Counted from the stretch's first letter, positions 48,148 through 61,600 are shown. The stretch: 64,000 bases of DNA from Clitopilus passeckerianus (GCA_944990035.1 CALYLX010000057.1:248001-312000), one strand, 5' to 3'. The notes: generated from the sequence alone by a model not told the origin. Made by a program: numbers and translations.

Positions 48148-50147
48148 TCAAAATCGTTGATGAGGGGTTACCACTGTCAAGAATGCCCCTTTGCTTTTGC
48201 GAATATTTTTTGCTTCAACAAACATTTCACTAACTGCCACGCGACCCGACTCTTCAGGGAACTGGATGATGATGCGACGGCACGCAGTCGTATTCATAGC
48301 TTCAAGGAATCCGCGGTTATCTGAAAGCATTTCGTCCGACGGGTGATATATCGTGATCTCAAGAGAGGTCTCAGAGGGTGCTCGAATGAACATTGCCGAT
48401 GTCACCAAATCACCTTGAATCAAGAGTTCGGAGAGCTTTTTCATGCTCGGTAGATGCGTCTCTATAGAACTACCAACGGTGTGCTTCGGGGGTGCTATGG
48501 CGCAGCCTTGAATTGTGATCTTTGTCAGGGTAGAGCATGCCACAGTAAAGAAGTCGGAGAGGCTATCATGAGATAATCCCTCAATGTCGGTAAGTTCCAA
48601 GGTCGAGAGGCGACAGTCAGGACCTGATATGAAGTGGTTAAGGTGGGCTCCCCTTAGTTTCCCGGTGTCAAGAGACAACTTCTCAAGGGTGTAGGCTGAT
48701 GGTACGAGACGTTTTCCCCTCTTATAAACTGGGTATCGCGAAGTTCCCGCTCTGTATTTTGAAAAAGTAGTCGTCAGGTAAGTATAGACGGAGCAACATG
48801 AAATGGCTTCACGTTTCACTTTCGTCGTGGGTAGACCAGTCACTCAGCTCGACACGCTTGAGGGAGGGCCACTCTCGTATAATGTTTTGGAGGCAACAAA
48901 TACAGACGCCATCAAGTGGCATCAGCGACAGCAAGACAATATCTTGATGCCGTCGCAGGTAAGGCAAATATTTGGCGAGGGGGCTGAAATCGAGCAGGAA
49001 GGTACCCCTCAGTGCCTGCGCCGATACAAGGATCTTGGCCAATACCCTTGCCGCGAGTTTTTCGGACATAGATTCATAGAAAAGCGGGCCATTGAGGCAT
49101 TTAACGTAGCGAGCTCGTTCTGGGCGCTCCAGTATAGCTTTTGCAATCCCTTTCGCCCCCCACAACTTCGTAGGAACGCCGTGATTAGGATCAAACTCCT
49201 GGAGGAAGTTTTGCCAGAACAAGTCTAGCACATGGATCCAAGCTTTTGAAAGGAGAGAATATTCCAGTAAAGACCACCAATGGTGTTGCGGCCGGAAGTC
49301 AACGGCGTGAAGAACAATTTCTGTTATGATCTTGGGTGGAGATGGGCACTCGGTCGGCGTAGATGGTCGTCAACCGGTAGAATGTGGAGGGAGATGGCGG
49401 GGCACAGACAATCATAGTATCTTGTCATATACTTAGATTGACTGTGATCATCTTCTGGGATGGGGAGAGGTTGGATATCCAGAAGCAAGAACTGACTTCG
49501 TTTATCGGGTCCGATGCTGTAGGTTTGATCGAATACAACGAGGTGCTGTCGCTGACGCCTTCCCCCACGAAACCCTTCCTTGAACAGGGAGAGAAAATGA
49601 TAGGTTCTATGATTTATCTCCGCTAGCTTGAGAGTGATTGTCAAAGTTGATGTTGACCAGTCGACTTCAGAATATGAGAGTGAGGTTTCGGTTTTCCCTC
49701 TGTTCGCACATTCACGTCGCTGCTGTAGCTTTACCGTACGAGTACGCGGATAATCCATATCAGGCTTGAGCGACTGATTTCCATCCCCCGAAAACCAACC
49801 AGGAGCGAAAAGACAGTCCTCGACCTCCCTCACGACCTGGAATCACTAATAGATTAGCAAATAATACAATGCTATGTGAGAGATGCTGCAGAAATACCAA
49901 CAATATCTCGAGCTTTGGCCACGTACATTTCTTCGTCATCCACCTCTACTTTTCTGTAAACAATCCTGACACGGACTTGAGAGATATCCCTGTGTGATTC
50001 GCCACCCAGGGCTATGGACAGCAGGTGGAAAGTATCCGAATCCTGTCGTTTCCAGACGGTATCGTATTTTGTCACTGATATCCAGTATTTCGATTCCGTT
50101 CGAAAATCCATTACGTTCGGAGGCTGGTCCGCAGCTGCAGCTTGCAT
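48148..50147 (-). pseudogene. F-box-like/LRR-like protein, probably frameshifted copy
   Basis: Same family as 24587-26684. From the ATG at 50147: SKYWISVTKYDTVWKRQD, then after an intron VREVEDCLFAPGWFSG and VFDQTYSIGPDK. Next is an F-box-like block PPKIITEIVLHAVDFRP ... LEYSLLSKAWIHVLDLFW in a different frame, with a TGA just upstream in that frame (around 49374-49380). A later intron (48752-48812, GTGAAG donor) joins in frame to the LRR-like C-terminus (YTLEKLSLDTGKL, LSTLELTDIEGL, LSELLIQGDL) ending at 48148. A one-base shift is needed between the two halves and no intron explains it. It may be a recent pseudogene or a sequence error. Confidence 0.6.
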
Positions 50148-50366
50148 GTTAAAATGCTCTGGCTCTGAGGTTGAAGAAGGTTCACAGATTGGATGTCATA
50201 TCAATGGCCCGTTTCCCTGATCCGCCAGGAAAGGCATATCTGTCTCACGGTCGGTCGTCCTCATGCTGCCCTGGGAGTCCTAGAATCGGGTTGTTCGTCT
50301 CAAGGCAAATTATCTACGGGAAGGTGAGAGAGTGCTGAAACTGGTGCTGTCGTACAGTATAAGTGG

Positions 50367-50600
50367 CTACTCTAGCACAGATTTCAGAGGCCGCCCTTCC
50401 CCGTTACTGCCACCAGGTTCATTCGTCCCTTCGTGTTTGGTCGTCGATATCCAGTATTTCGATTTCGTGCGTTGTTTCAACCTCCTCGGCTGCTCTGTAG
50501 CTGTCGCTTGCATGATAGTCTCTCCGAATGCTCGGATTCCGAGGTTGAGAACGTTCAAAGGTTGGTAGCTTAAGGTGTGAGCGGATTTCGGAATCCAGAG
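50367..50600 (-). pseudogene. Stray first-exon copy of the F-box-like family
   Basis: Reads MQATATEQPRRLKQRTKSKY then WIS, closely matching the start MQAAAADQPPNVMDFRTESK of the neighbouring copy at 50147, then runs out of homology. A partial tandem duplication of the 5' exon. Confidence 0.55.
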
Positions 50601-51849
50601 TCATACTCTTCCAGGTAAGGCAAATATATCTCACGGTCGACCTCTCAACAATTTACACTCATCATCGACTGCCATGGACCCAACCGCAAATCTCGTCCAT
50701 ACGCTGCTCTGGGATCTTTCCGGAAGAGTACGACAGCTACGCTTATGAGACAAGACCCAGATGTTTTCGAGCCTTCCCAACCCTGGTGGAATGGATGTCA
50801 TTTTCACGTTGTTAGAAGACGGCTTCCACCACAAAGGTAGCACGACACGGGTTTTCACCAAGTGTACCAGGCATGTACTCCTCACGTAAATGACTGTCCA
50901 AAGAGACTGATTGATTACCACCAGTGGAACTTTAGCTACGTCAAGCCAGCGAAGAGGATATGCACACAAAATGCTCTTCCCGTTCGAGCCCAAATTGCCA
51001 CCACCTTCAGAAATAAACCCTCCCAAAGGACCAAAGCTGTACACTGCGGCTCACTTCTGCTCCTTGCGCGGGACATCAACCACAAGTGTTGGACGTTACG
51101 GGATGCAGGAAACGTCGGAGCACGCATGTATATCATCTAGGGAATTCGGGGTATGGCATCCCTCGAATCAGAAGTTCATGTTTCTTATATGAATGTTAGA
51201 AGATTCTACCTGAAAAAATACACGACACCAAGGCCGCCACATGAGTTCTAGGCAACCGACTATCCAAATGAAGCTGCCAGGGACCTCTCCAATCAGGTCC
51301 AACGTATTGTTAAGGGCTAGGAAGAACTATGGGTTGGGATGCGATTGCAGTGCTTGGTAATGATAGGAAAGGACAAGTACTTTTTACTCCCTTCGTACGA
51401 CCACATGCCGCATGCAAACAGCCGATAATTTCTGCGTAGATTCGTCTCTACGAGATCCAATGTACCAGCAATCCAAGGGCGTAGCCAATCGAATATCGAA
51501 ATCAGAAATTATTTCCGGCCCTAGCTGTTTGAATTTAAACCTCGGACGCGATCTCGAGGCTCGGGGAAATACCTAACGCCTCGAATGCGCCTTTTAGCGA
51601 GTCGAACCCTGCGTTGATAGCCCTTCTCGCTAGAAGGTCTGGAGAAATTGTCGAAGAGCCCAGTTCAACTCGCGGGGATACGGCGCACGGAGGTCTGAGG
51701 AAAGCACCCGGGCTATGATATGCATACCGAGGATCTGCCGGGTGGAGATTCCTCGCTCTCGTTCCAACGAATATAAACCTCTCGTCGACCAACAGTGTCG
51801 AGCTAACCCCAGGGTTAACAATCGTCGAGAAAGGGGCTTTTCGTTGAAC
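50601..51849. other. No supported gene
   Basis: Frames near 50862-51192 (plus) and 50631-51044 (minus) have no recognisable domain. The right end holds the promoter and 5' UTR of the cellulase gene. Confidence 0.4.
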
Positions 51850-53724
51850 ATGGTTTGGGCATTCACCAGTTTGCTCTTGTACGTCTCGCTTGCGCTTGGC
51901 AAGATACTATATGCCGGTGTGAACGAGGTCAGTATTTCTCCTTTCAAAGGCCAATGAACACATACTTACTCGAGCTGTACAGTCTGGTGGAGAGTTTGGT
52001 GCGTATGGTGCCAAGGGAACCGGCCTCCCCGGTCGATTTGGCGTGGACTATGCGTTCATTGACAAGGTACTTATCACGCCGTTCCCTGAAGTCGACTTCA
52101 ACTGAAGTCTGTTACCTCAGAAAACTGTCGATATCTTTGTTGACCAGGAAAAGATCAACTTGTTCCGGGTGACCTTCCTCATGGAGAGAATGTGCCCTTT
52201 GTCGTACGGCCTTGGCAAGAAGTTCAATGAAACGGTGACCTCTCTCAAACACTGCTGACTGCGCTGTTACTTATCATTCATCTGTAGTACTTTGACCTTT
52301 ATGAGGATGCCATCAACTACATTACACACCAGAAGGGTGCATATGCTCTGATCGACCCTCACAACTACATGAGATACAAGTGGGTCAGGCTTCTTATAAG
52401 CAGAGCGGGTCGCTTATGGTTTTCGCAGTGATCCTTCGTCCCAGCCTTTCTCCGGAAGTGTAAGCGTTTGACTACATCTCGGAGAGTAGTCGAGACCTGA
52501 CGCGAAATTATCTGGCTGCAGGTTATTGGCAACTCCTCGGACCCCACCGCAGCCACCACTGCTCAATTCAAGGCCTTCTGGGGTGAACTCGCCAAGCGTT
52601 TCAGGCTCAACCCAAAGGTCATTTTCGGGCTCAACAATGAGCCTCACGACATGGTGAGGACGTTTATCTTCTCCCAATAAACCTCTTGCTGACCCGCATT
52701 CCGTCGTTTAGCCCACTGAACTGGTCCTTGCAAACGACCAGGCCGCTATTGATGGGATTCGCAGCGCCTTTGCTCCACAACTCATTCTCGCTCCCGGAAA
52801 TGGCTGGACTGGAGGACATTCTTGGAACCAGAGCACCAGCCCGATTGCGAAGCCCTCAAGCGACTTTATGAATAAGCTGAGGGATCCGCTTCACAACACG
52901 GCTATAGACATCCACGAGGTACGTCGTACGCTAAACCTCCCCTTGTTCTTCAGCTGACCCCGATTCCAGTACCTTGGTAGATACCTTTCATTTTCCCGGT
53001 GTGGGCGGTATTAACGTAATGGACATCAGATATTGACTTCTCTGGCGGCCACGACGAGTGCAGCCAACCAGGTCAGGCCTATACGTTGATCCCCTTCACG
53101 TCGTTTATCTGATATTCCCCTTCAGCTCCCACAAATCTTGCTGGTCTGACTGCCTGGCTCAAGGCAAACAAGTTGAAGTACGTTCGTCCGGTCGCTGGTG
53201 TTAGCGTCGCATTCTAAGATTTCTATACAGGGCATTCATCAGCGAGTTCGGTGGTGCAGCCAATGATGGCTGCTATCAGGTCTGTCTGCCAGTCGTCGAT
53301 ATGCAGGCTAATCTCTGACAAAATTCATAGGCACTCGATGAAATGTTCAAGTACATGAGCAATAACGACGAATACATTGGGTGGTCCATCTGGGCAGCCG
53401 GTCCATGTATGTCTTCCGTCCTACTTCTAGGTATTCCTGCTGACCTTCCAACTTAGTCTGGGGCACCAACTCTCCCTGTTGCGGACCCGCTGTTGGAAGC
53501 CTTGAGCCCGGCCAAACGAACGCTGCCGGAGGACCCAAGTAAGCTGCTTCTTACGTTGGCTTCCATGCATACTAAAGCGTATTCTAGCGGTTTTGATACT
53601 GTATGGGCTAAGGCTGTTCGACCTAATATACCACGCAGTGAGTGACCATTGCTCTTTGATATCCTAGCTTGTGCTAATCTCCCCGCCAGACCTTAAACGC
53701 ATCGGCGTCTCCACCTGGTTCTGA
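51850..53724 (+). CDS. Secreted endo-beta-1,4-glucanase, glycoside hydrolase family 5
   Basis: Cleaves internal beta-1,4-glucosidic bonds in cellulose. The ATG at 51850 starts a signal peptide (MVWAFTSLLLYVSLALG), followed by KILYAGVNESGGEFGAYG after splicing. At least ten small introns interrupt the gene; every join tested keeps frame. Motifs: FRVTFLMERM, LIDPHNYMRYN, the acid/base Glu in FGLNNEPHDM, ILAPGNGWTGGHSWN, IDIHEYLDIDFSGGH, the nucleophile Glu in FISEFGGAAND, and GWSIWAAGPLWGTN. The protein ends RIGVSTWF at the TGA 53722-53724. The order and motifs match GH5 subfamily 5 (EG II/Cel5A-like). No CBM1 or linker is present, so it is a single-domain enzyme. Confidence 0.92.
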
Positions 53725-54091
53725 ATAATGTTGTCGGAAAATGACAAAACCTTCTCGCCATTAGCGTGTTGTTTGGTCTATCTTATCGTCCTGTCTCCCT
53801 TTACAAACAATCGATTATTGCATTAGCACGTTGTTTCAAACACATGTTGACGTGCTCCTGTCCGATGACTGCAGTTCAGGCGATCCATCCTCCTATCATA
53901 ATTCCGTTGCTCCTGGGGAAGATGCATACCAGGCGGCTTCAGTGCCGACCCATCGTAGGGATCGTTTCCCTGGGCATCGGAAATCAGATGAGAAAGGTTG
54001 ACAGCCAGGTCATGATAGGTATAAATGTCCCAGTTCCTTTCTTGGCAATCCTGTTATCAAACGTCTGCTTGCAAACCTACTTGGGACTGAC
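53725..54091. other. Intergenic
   Basis: Between the cellulase stop and the dead F-box-like copy; no feature recognised. Confidence 0.35.
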
Positions 54092-56233
54092 ATGTCAATT
54101 CAAATGTCCACTATTCTCGACCTCATGCCACGGAAGAATAGTCAGAACCTAGACCAATCCTGGGTGTTTCATAACGTCCGTGTCCAACAACGTGCGGCCA
54201 CACCAAGAATTGTCCCTACTCACTATATATCTCTGAGCTTGGACAAGGAGAGTCGAGCTAAGTTCGCTGGTGTCCGCTTGGTCGTAGTGACCGATATGAG
54301 GTGGCCTGGAACTATGGAGCTGGTAAGTTTGTGATGCTTTAGGAATTGAAATCGGATTTCAATGCACCTGTTTGATTTCAGCCAGTTGTCGATGATTGGC
54401 CTGTTGCATGCGACATCTCAGAGCAGGAGCTCTACAACCGGGGACAGCCAGAGCATGCCAGGTCCCCGATTGACCCCTTAAAAGGGTTGCCAAGCATGAA
54501 GGCGCTTCACAAGGCTCATCGATCGCAGAAAGAGAAGGATGCCCATCTTAGGCCAGACAGTGTGGCATTAGTCGTACTCAAGCTGGTGGCGGAATCACTC
54601 AGTGATCTATCCATGAACGAGACAAATCGTTGCTGCTACATTCTTACTCCCCTTAATCTCTCGAAACTACTCAAGGATGGTGACTCACTTCTCCCCACCC
54701 AGTCACAACAACCACCCCAACTCAGCGTCGTGCATGATCGTAACTACTCGATCACCCAACCGAACTATTCGCGATTAATTAAGCTCAGATGCAGTTGGCT
54801 TTATTCCTCTCGCGGTTCTAGTTCTCCTTACTTCCTGGCTCAATCAACAAATTTCAGCTATCACATCAGGATTATGTCCTTTCTTCCTCTCCGATCTTTC
54901 CGACAGGCGACACTCCCTCCGTCTATCATATGCAAGATCGCTAAGGATGTGATCGACTTGAAGCCGGATTATCAGACGGACATGCATTGGGCTAGGCCAC
55001 TTCTTTCGTACGCTCTCGTTCAAAAGTCCTAGGCACACGTTGGGGTAGATTTACTCTGGGACCTTGTTGGGAGCGGCACGGTTCCGGTGATCAACTAGCC
55101 AGCGTTAATCCATTGCCTGAAATCTCAACCGCAGCGTGTGCACTCAATACGCACGTTCGACTTCATGAACGCATTCAAGTACATTCGGTTCTTCTTAGGC
55201 TGGACCGACCGCTTCGCCCAGAACCTCTCTCCCCATTCCACCCGTGACTTCCTTGGGACCGCTACATCGCTCAGGTCAATTACAGTCAACTATTCGTTTC
55301 TTCAGTCAGCGAGGGAAGCCTGGCGGCTCTCAAGCACGTTGAACACATGTGCATTACTGCGGATCCGCGTGCAAGGGACGACAGAGATTTTATGCCGAAA
55401 TCACTTCTCTCACTTTACGAGACGCTTGAAGTTATTCGGAATTGGGCCAGCTTAAAGAGATTAGAAGTATCCTGGTGGGGCGATCACTCGGCGTGAGTCC
55501 GTTTATCGTAGGTTCTTAAAGCAAATATGGGAGCTCATTCAGTCATGTGGGACATAGGGCCGTTCAGGAGGTGAGGAACCACCAGATCGGTTTTCGACTG
55601 TTATATCTCACAACTAGATTATAGAAAGCTCAGGTGTCCTACGCTTTGGAGCACCTGAAGTTGCTTGAGGGGTGCCTTCATGGGGACGAATTACTTCACG
55701 TCACTTCTCACCTACCCCCAACACTCATAAGCGTCCATCTCCAAGGCATCCACTCCCTTCCGAATTTCCAGCTTCGAAAATTTCTTCTTCAGTCTCGACA
55801 TACCTTGGAGAAACTTGTTTTACGCGATATCGATATTGAGGAGATTAGTCAGAGCGAGGAGTCGGCGCTTGATTCCTGTATTTCAGAGATGCACATGTTG
55901 CTTGATCTGACCACAACGTACGGGCTTCTGACCAATAGAGGTATATCCAGGAAGCAAGTTGTTCCGTCAGGCGCTGTGTTGCGGGTTGAAGCCTATACTC
56001 CCGCTGCCATGCGGGGGACTCCGGACCCGATGAGCTTATCCCAGGCCCTCGCACAAGGACATTGGAAGGAAATACATTTGACATGTAGAAGTCATTTGCA
56101 GAAGTATTGGACCATATTCGACTCACAGCACCCCCAAAAAGTTGAAGAAGTCATAGAGGCAGCACTGCGGAGAGGCGTTGTCCTAACGTTGCCAAAGGAA
56201 CTAAAACAGCTTCCGCCTTTTGCGCTCCCCTAG
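54092..56233 (+). pseudogene. F-box-like/LRR-like protein, dead copy
   Basis: Opposite-strand paralog of 24587-26684. Exon 1 holds PTHYISLSLDKESRAKFAGVRLVVV; after an intron (GTAAGT donor at 54325) come PVVDDWPVACD, YDRNY-like and LPPSIICKIAKDVID ... LLSYALVQKS. The frame then hits TAG at 55030-55032 exactly where the intact copy has Trp, and TAG again at 55096-55098. A frameshift near 55310-55325 follows, beyond which LAALKHVEHMCITADP continues in another frame. The C-terminal exon (LEHLKLLEGCLHGDELLHVT ... GHWKEIHLTC ... RGVVLTLPKE) is open to 56233. It is clearly non-functional as a full-length protein. Confidence 0.83.
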
Positions 56234-56496
56234 TTACTAGCCGCCTCTACTGTCAGCTAGGTAGAGACCGGGACCACAGAAAGTAGAGTATAAATCACAG
56301 ATGCATTCTATACAGTATGGTATATATGTTATTCCCAGATCGATATCTATTCTGGGAGGGTATCAAAAATGCTGGGTATAAACTTGGACGCGCAAATATA
56401 AGGAATGTAGAGGCGTACGCCAATACTTTTGACCCATGGAGGTATAATAACCCCAAATCCAACGAAGGATGGAAATAGGTATAGCCCGCAACATGG

Positions 56497-57162
56497 CTAA
56501 TTCCATGACCACGAAGGAAGCTGAGTGGGGTACGAGGAACCAGAGAGATTGCCCATCCAATCCGTCAGGTCAGGCGGTGGAGGGTATATGGGAAGATCCG
56601 GTACTGGCATTGACCTGGGTGCGAAGCTCGACGAGTGGCTGAGCAACGTGGTGGTGATAGGATATGGCGGGCGTACGGGTGCGGGTGTGTATGTCATCAT
56701 GGATTCATACGGATTTTGTGAGTAGGTATGTTCAATAGGCGTGAAGTTCGGGGAGCGGTATCGAGTATCTTGAAACAGCCTTCTGTAGCGGTTGAAGTAA
56801 GGACGAGATCTCGTTTGGTATCGTTGCCTGAACGTACACCCGCATTGTCTTGTAGATAAGCAGTAGTTTCGCGGCGCAGGAGGTGGGGGCATACAATCTA
56901 TATCACCGAATGAGAACCCTTCCGCAGAAAAGAAGTCAGAAGACGTACAGATATTCCATGTGTTATAACTATCCCGATTCGCTGAAGTGAACGTACCACC
57001 AAAGATATCCGTTGTATCTTCCCCAGGTATGCGTGGATGAGCACCAGTTGAACGATGTTGTCGGTAACGGCCCTTCCGAACATCACAATTTTGCCTGAAT
57101 GAACGATGACGTCGGAAGTGTTGTCGATTCAAATGAGTGTAGTGGCCGTTTCCGAACGACAT
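56497..57162 (-). CDS. Hypothetical Pro/Tyr/Ser-rich protein
   Basis: Open 221-codon frame from the ATG at 57162. The second half has a plausible low-complexity composition with motifs like MPPPPAPRNYCLS, TYTPAPVRPPYPITTTLLSH and PDLPIYPPPPDLTDWMGN. The first half is Arg/His-rich and may contain an intron. No domain recognised. It is convergent with the dead F-box-like copy. Low certainty that it is expressed. Confidence 0.3.
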   Translation of the reverse strand: MSFGNGHYTHLNRQHFRRHRSFRQNCDVRKGRYRQHRSTGAHPRIPGEDTTDIFGGTFTSANRDSYNTWNICTSSDFFSAEGFSFGDIDCMPPPPAPRNYCLSTRQCGCTFRQRYQTRSRPYFNRYRRLFQDTRYRSPNFTPIEHTYSQNPYESMMTYTPAPVRPPYPITTTLLSHSSSFAPRSMPVPDLPIYPPPPDLTDWMGNLSGSSYPTQLPSWSWN

Positions 57163-58642
57163 CCGACTGTGCTTTTAGGGAGGAAAGGAAGGAACCACAG
57201 TTGGTGGGCCTCTAGTACCAAGCCTAAGCGTTCTCAACACCAAGAGGCAGCCACTGGGAGTTCAAATACGCCAGCTTATTTAAAAGGCGCCATGATGGGC
57301 GTTTACCTTCGTGAGCGTCAAGGTGGCAGTGAAGCGATGCACGATGCAGGACAATCGCAGGAGATTCAACGTGGACTTAAAACGGGCTCCGCCTCAGGCA
57401 GCAGCGGCAACACCTCAGAAGGCTAGTTAGCTCAGCTGTTCGATTGAGGGTAAGGAAAGTCGAATAACGTACGTTGAAAGGCATCAATAATCCAGTCTTT
57501 TCCTAACCAACGCATACCCATGTAGTTTGATGCATAGACTTGGAGATCATGTCCCATCACATCACGTTTACTGGATCCAGAATAGGTCATGGAGGGACCA
57601 AATGTTCGTCGGCAGCATGCAATCGGAAGGACAAGCAATTACACGTAAGTCAATATAAATTCCGGCTGAACACAAAGGACGCACTCCCGAGGAGCGACCT
57701 ACATGTATCATGACATAGCATTGTAGAAACAAGCTTTTGTGCAGCTTGTGGTCGATATATTCCGCCTTGAAACGCGACGAACTTCTCTCGAGATGAAGCT
57801 GCTATGCCGGTTGACGAAGACATGCCAACCGAGAATATCCATTGCAAGCACGCTGAACAGGTGAGGAGCTACCCAGTATTCTGGATATGGGTTTCGTGTA
57901 CAAACAGGTTGCAAACATGATTACATTGTGATGTGACGGAGTTCCATCGGTTCTTTCGTGGCCAAGCAGCCACTAGGCACTGGTTGGAGGGAGAGAAATC
58001 ATCGACCCAGGTTCGGATTGGAGCTAGAAGGATGGTACGACAGCGAGGTGTAGTGGTGAGATTTCCCAAAGTCTTTGAAGTTGGCATTATTCTGAACGCT
58101 ATTAGCTGGAAATGCTTGAAAAGGAAAATGCTTCTCACGAGCGCTGTCGGCCGAAATAGTCCTCAGTTCCTCAAAGCTTTCGTCGCACTACTGGTGACAA
58201 GACTCTCTCTAATGGAGAAACAGGTTAAATAAGCCTGTTGTACCCCTTCCGGCACCTCTTTCCGTCAGGAAAACCGCCCTTTACCAGTAGAAACAGTCCA
58301 AAAACAAGATTAGCAAGTTTCTTTGACAGTATTTCCGACGGCACTTTAACTATAGTTGGGGGTTCGCGAAGCGTTTCGAAAAAATTAATTAATTAATTGC
58401 CGATGGAGCGAGGGAGAACGGAAATTAATTGATGAGGTACATGTACTACCGTATCGTAGCAACCACCAGCCCGACGAGACCAAAGAAATCGGCAGGAAAT
58501 CAGTGAACGGGTAGCCTTACCAAAGAAAAGTATTGATTATATTGCAATTGAGTATCGGAATGCATTTCGTAGACTGCAAAATGTTTTCCGAGTCAGAATT
58601 AGCACTTGAACACCTACACAGACAGAAATATCAAACATACCT
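57163..58642. other. No supported gene
   Basis: Several short frames on both strands without recognisable motifs. An AT tract of repeated ATTA units lies at about 58383-58398. The right end is 3' of the large transposase-like locus. Confidence 0.4.
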
Positions 58643-61600
58643 TCATGAACCGCTTGCACTGGAGCCAGCAAAGTTTGGACAGTAGTGTTCTCCGCCTCTC
58701 CCCTTACATTTGTCTCCGCCACAGCAAAGACAAGTTCGGGGCTTGCGGTACATCACCCGTGATAGGCCCAAGTTTGGACCTGGATGAAAATCACTTGGTT
58801 GAGCCCGTTTCTTCCCCTTGTCACGAGAGCCTGAGGATGCTGACCCTGCAGCCACTGGCAGGGTTTGTTGGAAACGGTGCGCTGAAGAATTCTTGAACAC
58901 AAGTGCAGTCGGAGCCTGACTACCAGTGCTGCTTCTAGGTCCACTCTGCTCTGCCGGTGGGTTGGATGTATTGATCATTGTCCAGTCAGCGGGTATAGCT
59001 GGACGTGGTAGCGGGAGAGCCGTGATTTGAGCAGCAACCAGAGTACGCTCAGCAATTGGGATAGGTGGGATAGCAGAGCGGTCTGGAGTAAGATTAGAGG
59101 CAACTTGCTGGAATGTAGCACGATAGGGTTCGAAGCTGTTCTTCTCATTTCTTGTTTCCAACCATGATTTATAGAAGTTCTTCAAGTGTTCAGGAAGCTA
59201 ATGGAACAAATATGGAGCACTTAGTTAGTACTATCAACGTATGTTCAAGTACTACATAGACATACCTTGTAGAACACTTTTACTCTGTCAGATTTTGCAG
59301 ACCATTGAGCGGTCAATGTTATCCAATTTGGCTTTAAACCATGTGTAAAGGGACCATCCGGCCTGAGGAACTCTCTGAACAAAGCACGTTCCTCTTGGGT
59401 GTGGACGGGGAGAACAGCAAACCGAGTTTCTTGTTGTATAGCAAGGTTATAGTGGCGGATTTTGTTGTCTTTGGCATGCTGAACGGAAAAGCTGTCCATA
59501 CCAAGGGTTTGTTTGGAAGCAGGAGACAGAGGAAGAATACCAAAGGTCTCCCGGGATGGTCGGTAGTTAGTACCGTTGACCCACCCAACAAGAGAAGGTT
59601 CCAGGGTAGTTGGGTCAAACATGTCTCGAGTAACATCGATAAGGTCTGCAAGGTGGTTCCGAGTCCAGATATCAAATGATCCTTGAAACGGCTTTCCTGT
59701 GCGGTTTAGAGTCCCAACCTAAGTAGTTTAGAATGCCACTGTACTAAGCTTGTAAGGATAACAGTACTTACTACAAGGTTGTGATGACTGCAGTAATCAC
59801 GAAGGAGGTTGGCTGCAAACTGCGGTGAGGCACAATATGAGCCAAAGCGCCTTGCTATGTTCTGGTGCACCCCACCCTCAACTCCATTTGTGCCCCGAAG
59901 ACAGTGATAGAGTTGAAGACCAAACTTGTCTTTGCGATCGGGAGTGTAGAGTTTGACTCCACATGGGTCAGAATAGTAACCCGCATGGATGTTCTCAAGG
60001 ATGTTCTTTGCCTTCAAGAATGATGCTTCATTGAAAAGTGGCTGACTGGTTGTCGCATCAACAAGTGGTCCATAGGTACGGATGACCTGTGCAACTCGAG
60101 GAGCTAGAACATCGGCCCGGGGACAAACCGTCGAACACGCTTCCAGACCCAGTTGGACTTCCAGAGAACCATCTGATCCCAGGTGATACCTTGAGTAGCT
60201 AAGAACCGCTCTACTGCAGCCTTATCCTCTGGGTCCGGAATGAAAATAGCATCACGAAGAGCCCGGGCAAAGGCATGACGCAGACCATGAGTTCGTGAAA
60301 TCTTGAACTGATCCATAAGATGCCAAATGTCCCCGAGCACTCGTGAGCGTAACTCTGGGTCTGAGTAGAGACCAGAGACGGTAGCTGCAGTAGTGGCAAG
60401 GGCAGCCGGGATGTATTTGTCTGCCAGAGACATTGCTGCAGGATCAGCAGCTGATGATGCTGTCAACTGCTCGGTCTCCGCATCGTGGCTGATCAATGCT
60501 GGCCATTGAAGCCGCTCAATATCATCCATACTCTCCTCCTCAGATAATAAGGAGGGATCAGGATGGGGCTCAATACCTTCAATAGGATCAGAGTAGGGAT
60601 CATGGTTGGGAGTGTAAGGGTGGGGTGGAAGGGGGCAGCGGGGTAAATCACGAACAGGTGCAATACCAAGTGCTATTTGAACATCCCGCATATCACAGAG
60701 CATCCGGTAAGGAAGAGGCTGAGCCACTTCAGAGATAGCTGTGTCCGCTCGAGGGTAATAGGGCACCTCGGACCAGGTATGCAGGTTGGATAATGGCCGT
60801 AATATTGATGAGAGTGCGGGTGCGGGTGACGTTCACACCATTGTGCTTCTTGACGCTTGCACGATCTGGTGCAACGTAGCCAATGGCCACAACAGAAGAG
60901 CCATCCCGTGAGAGCAACTTCACCTGAGTGCCAGGAGGGGTGTCAAGGGATATGGGACGCTGTGAGGCCACACTGGTGATGTGCTCTTGGAGGGTCCAGG
61001 TTGCATATCCGTCAAGGCTTGCATACCGAATTGCATCACTGGATAGTTCATCCTCAACCCAGGCTGTACTAATGCGAACAGTTTCATTCTTGGAAATGTA
61101 TCGCTTCAACAGAACGCCAACAAGATCCTGCAGAGAGGTGTTGGATCTTTGAGTCAGGTTGCGTTCATGGGCCATAGCGCCAAGCTCAATGGCTCCAGAA
61201 AATGGAGGGATGTCACGTTTTGTGTCAAACCCACAGTTTTTGAAAAGCCGGGTGAAGTCAGCTTTAATATGGACACCGTATTTTCGGATCCGAGGGCTTC
61301 AAGCAAGGCCAGCAAGGCTGAGGAGGGTTGAGGTATCCAGTGGCTGTAAGAGGAAGTTTTGAAAGCTATAAAGTATTTAATTGATGAACATAGTTGCAGT
61401 CAATGCAGCTTACACAAATAAGATAAATCTTCTTATCCACAACAAGTGTAACAACGGCAACGTAACCCTGGATTCCTTCATCGACCGGCCATTCCATGTC
61501 CATCCCCACATCAAAGTATTCTCCATCTCCAAGCCGACTAACCTGCTCCATTACGAGATTCATCTGGAAGGTGATCTGGAATGATGACTCCAGAATAACG

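Noticed and set aside
48130..48324. Plus-strand C2H2-like pattern (YHCQECPFAF ... NKHFTNCH)
   Set aside because: Antisense to the LRR-like exon of the F-box-like copy, short, and without the flanking structure of a zinc-finger gene.
57432..58232. Short frames on both strands
   Set aside because: No motif, no paralog in the window and no consistent introns.
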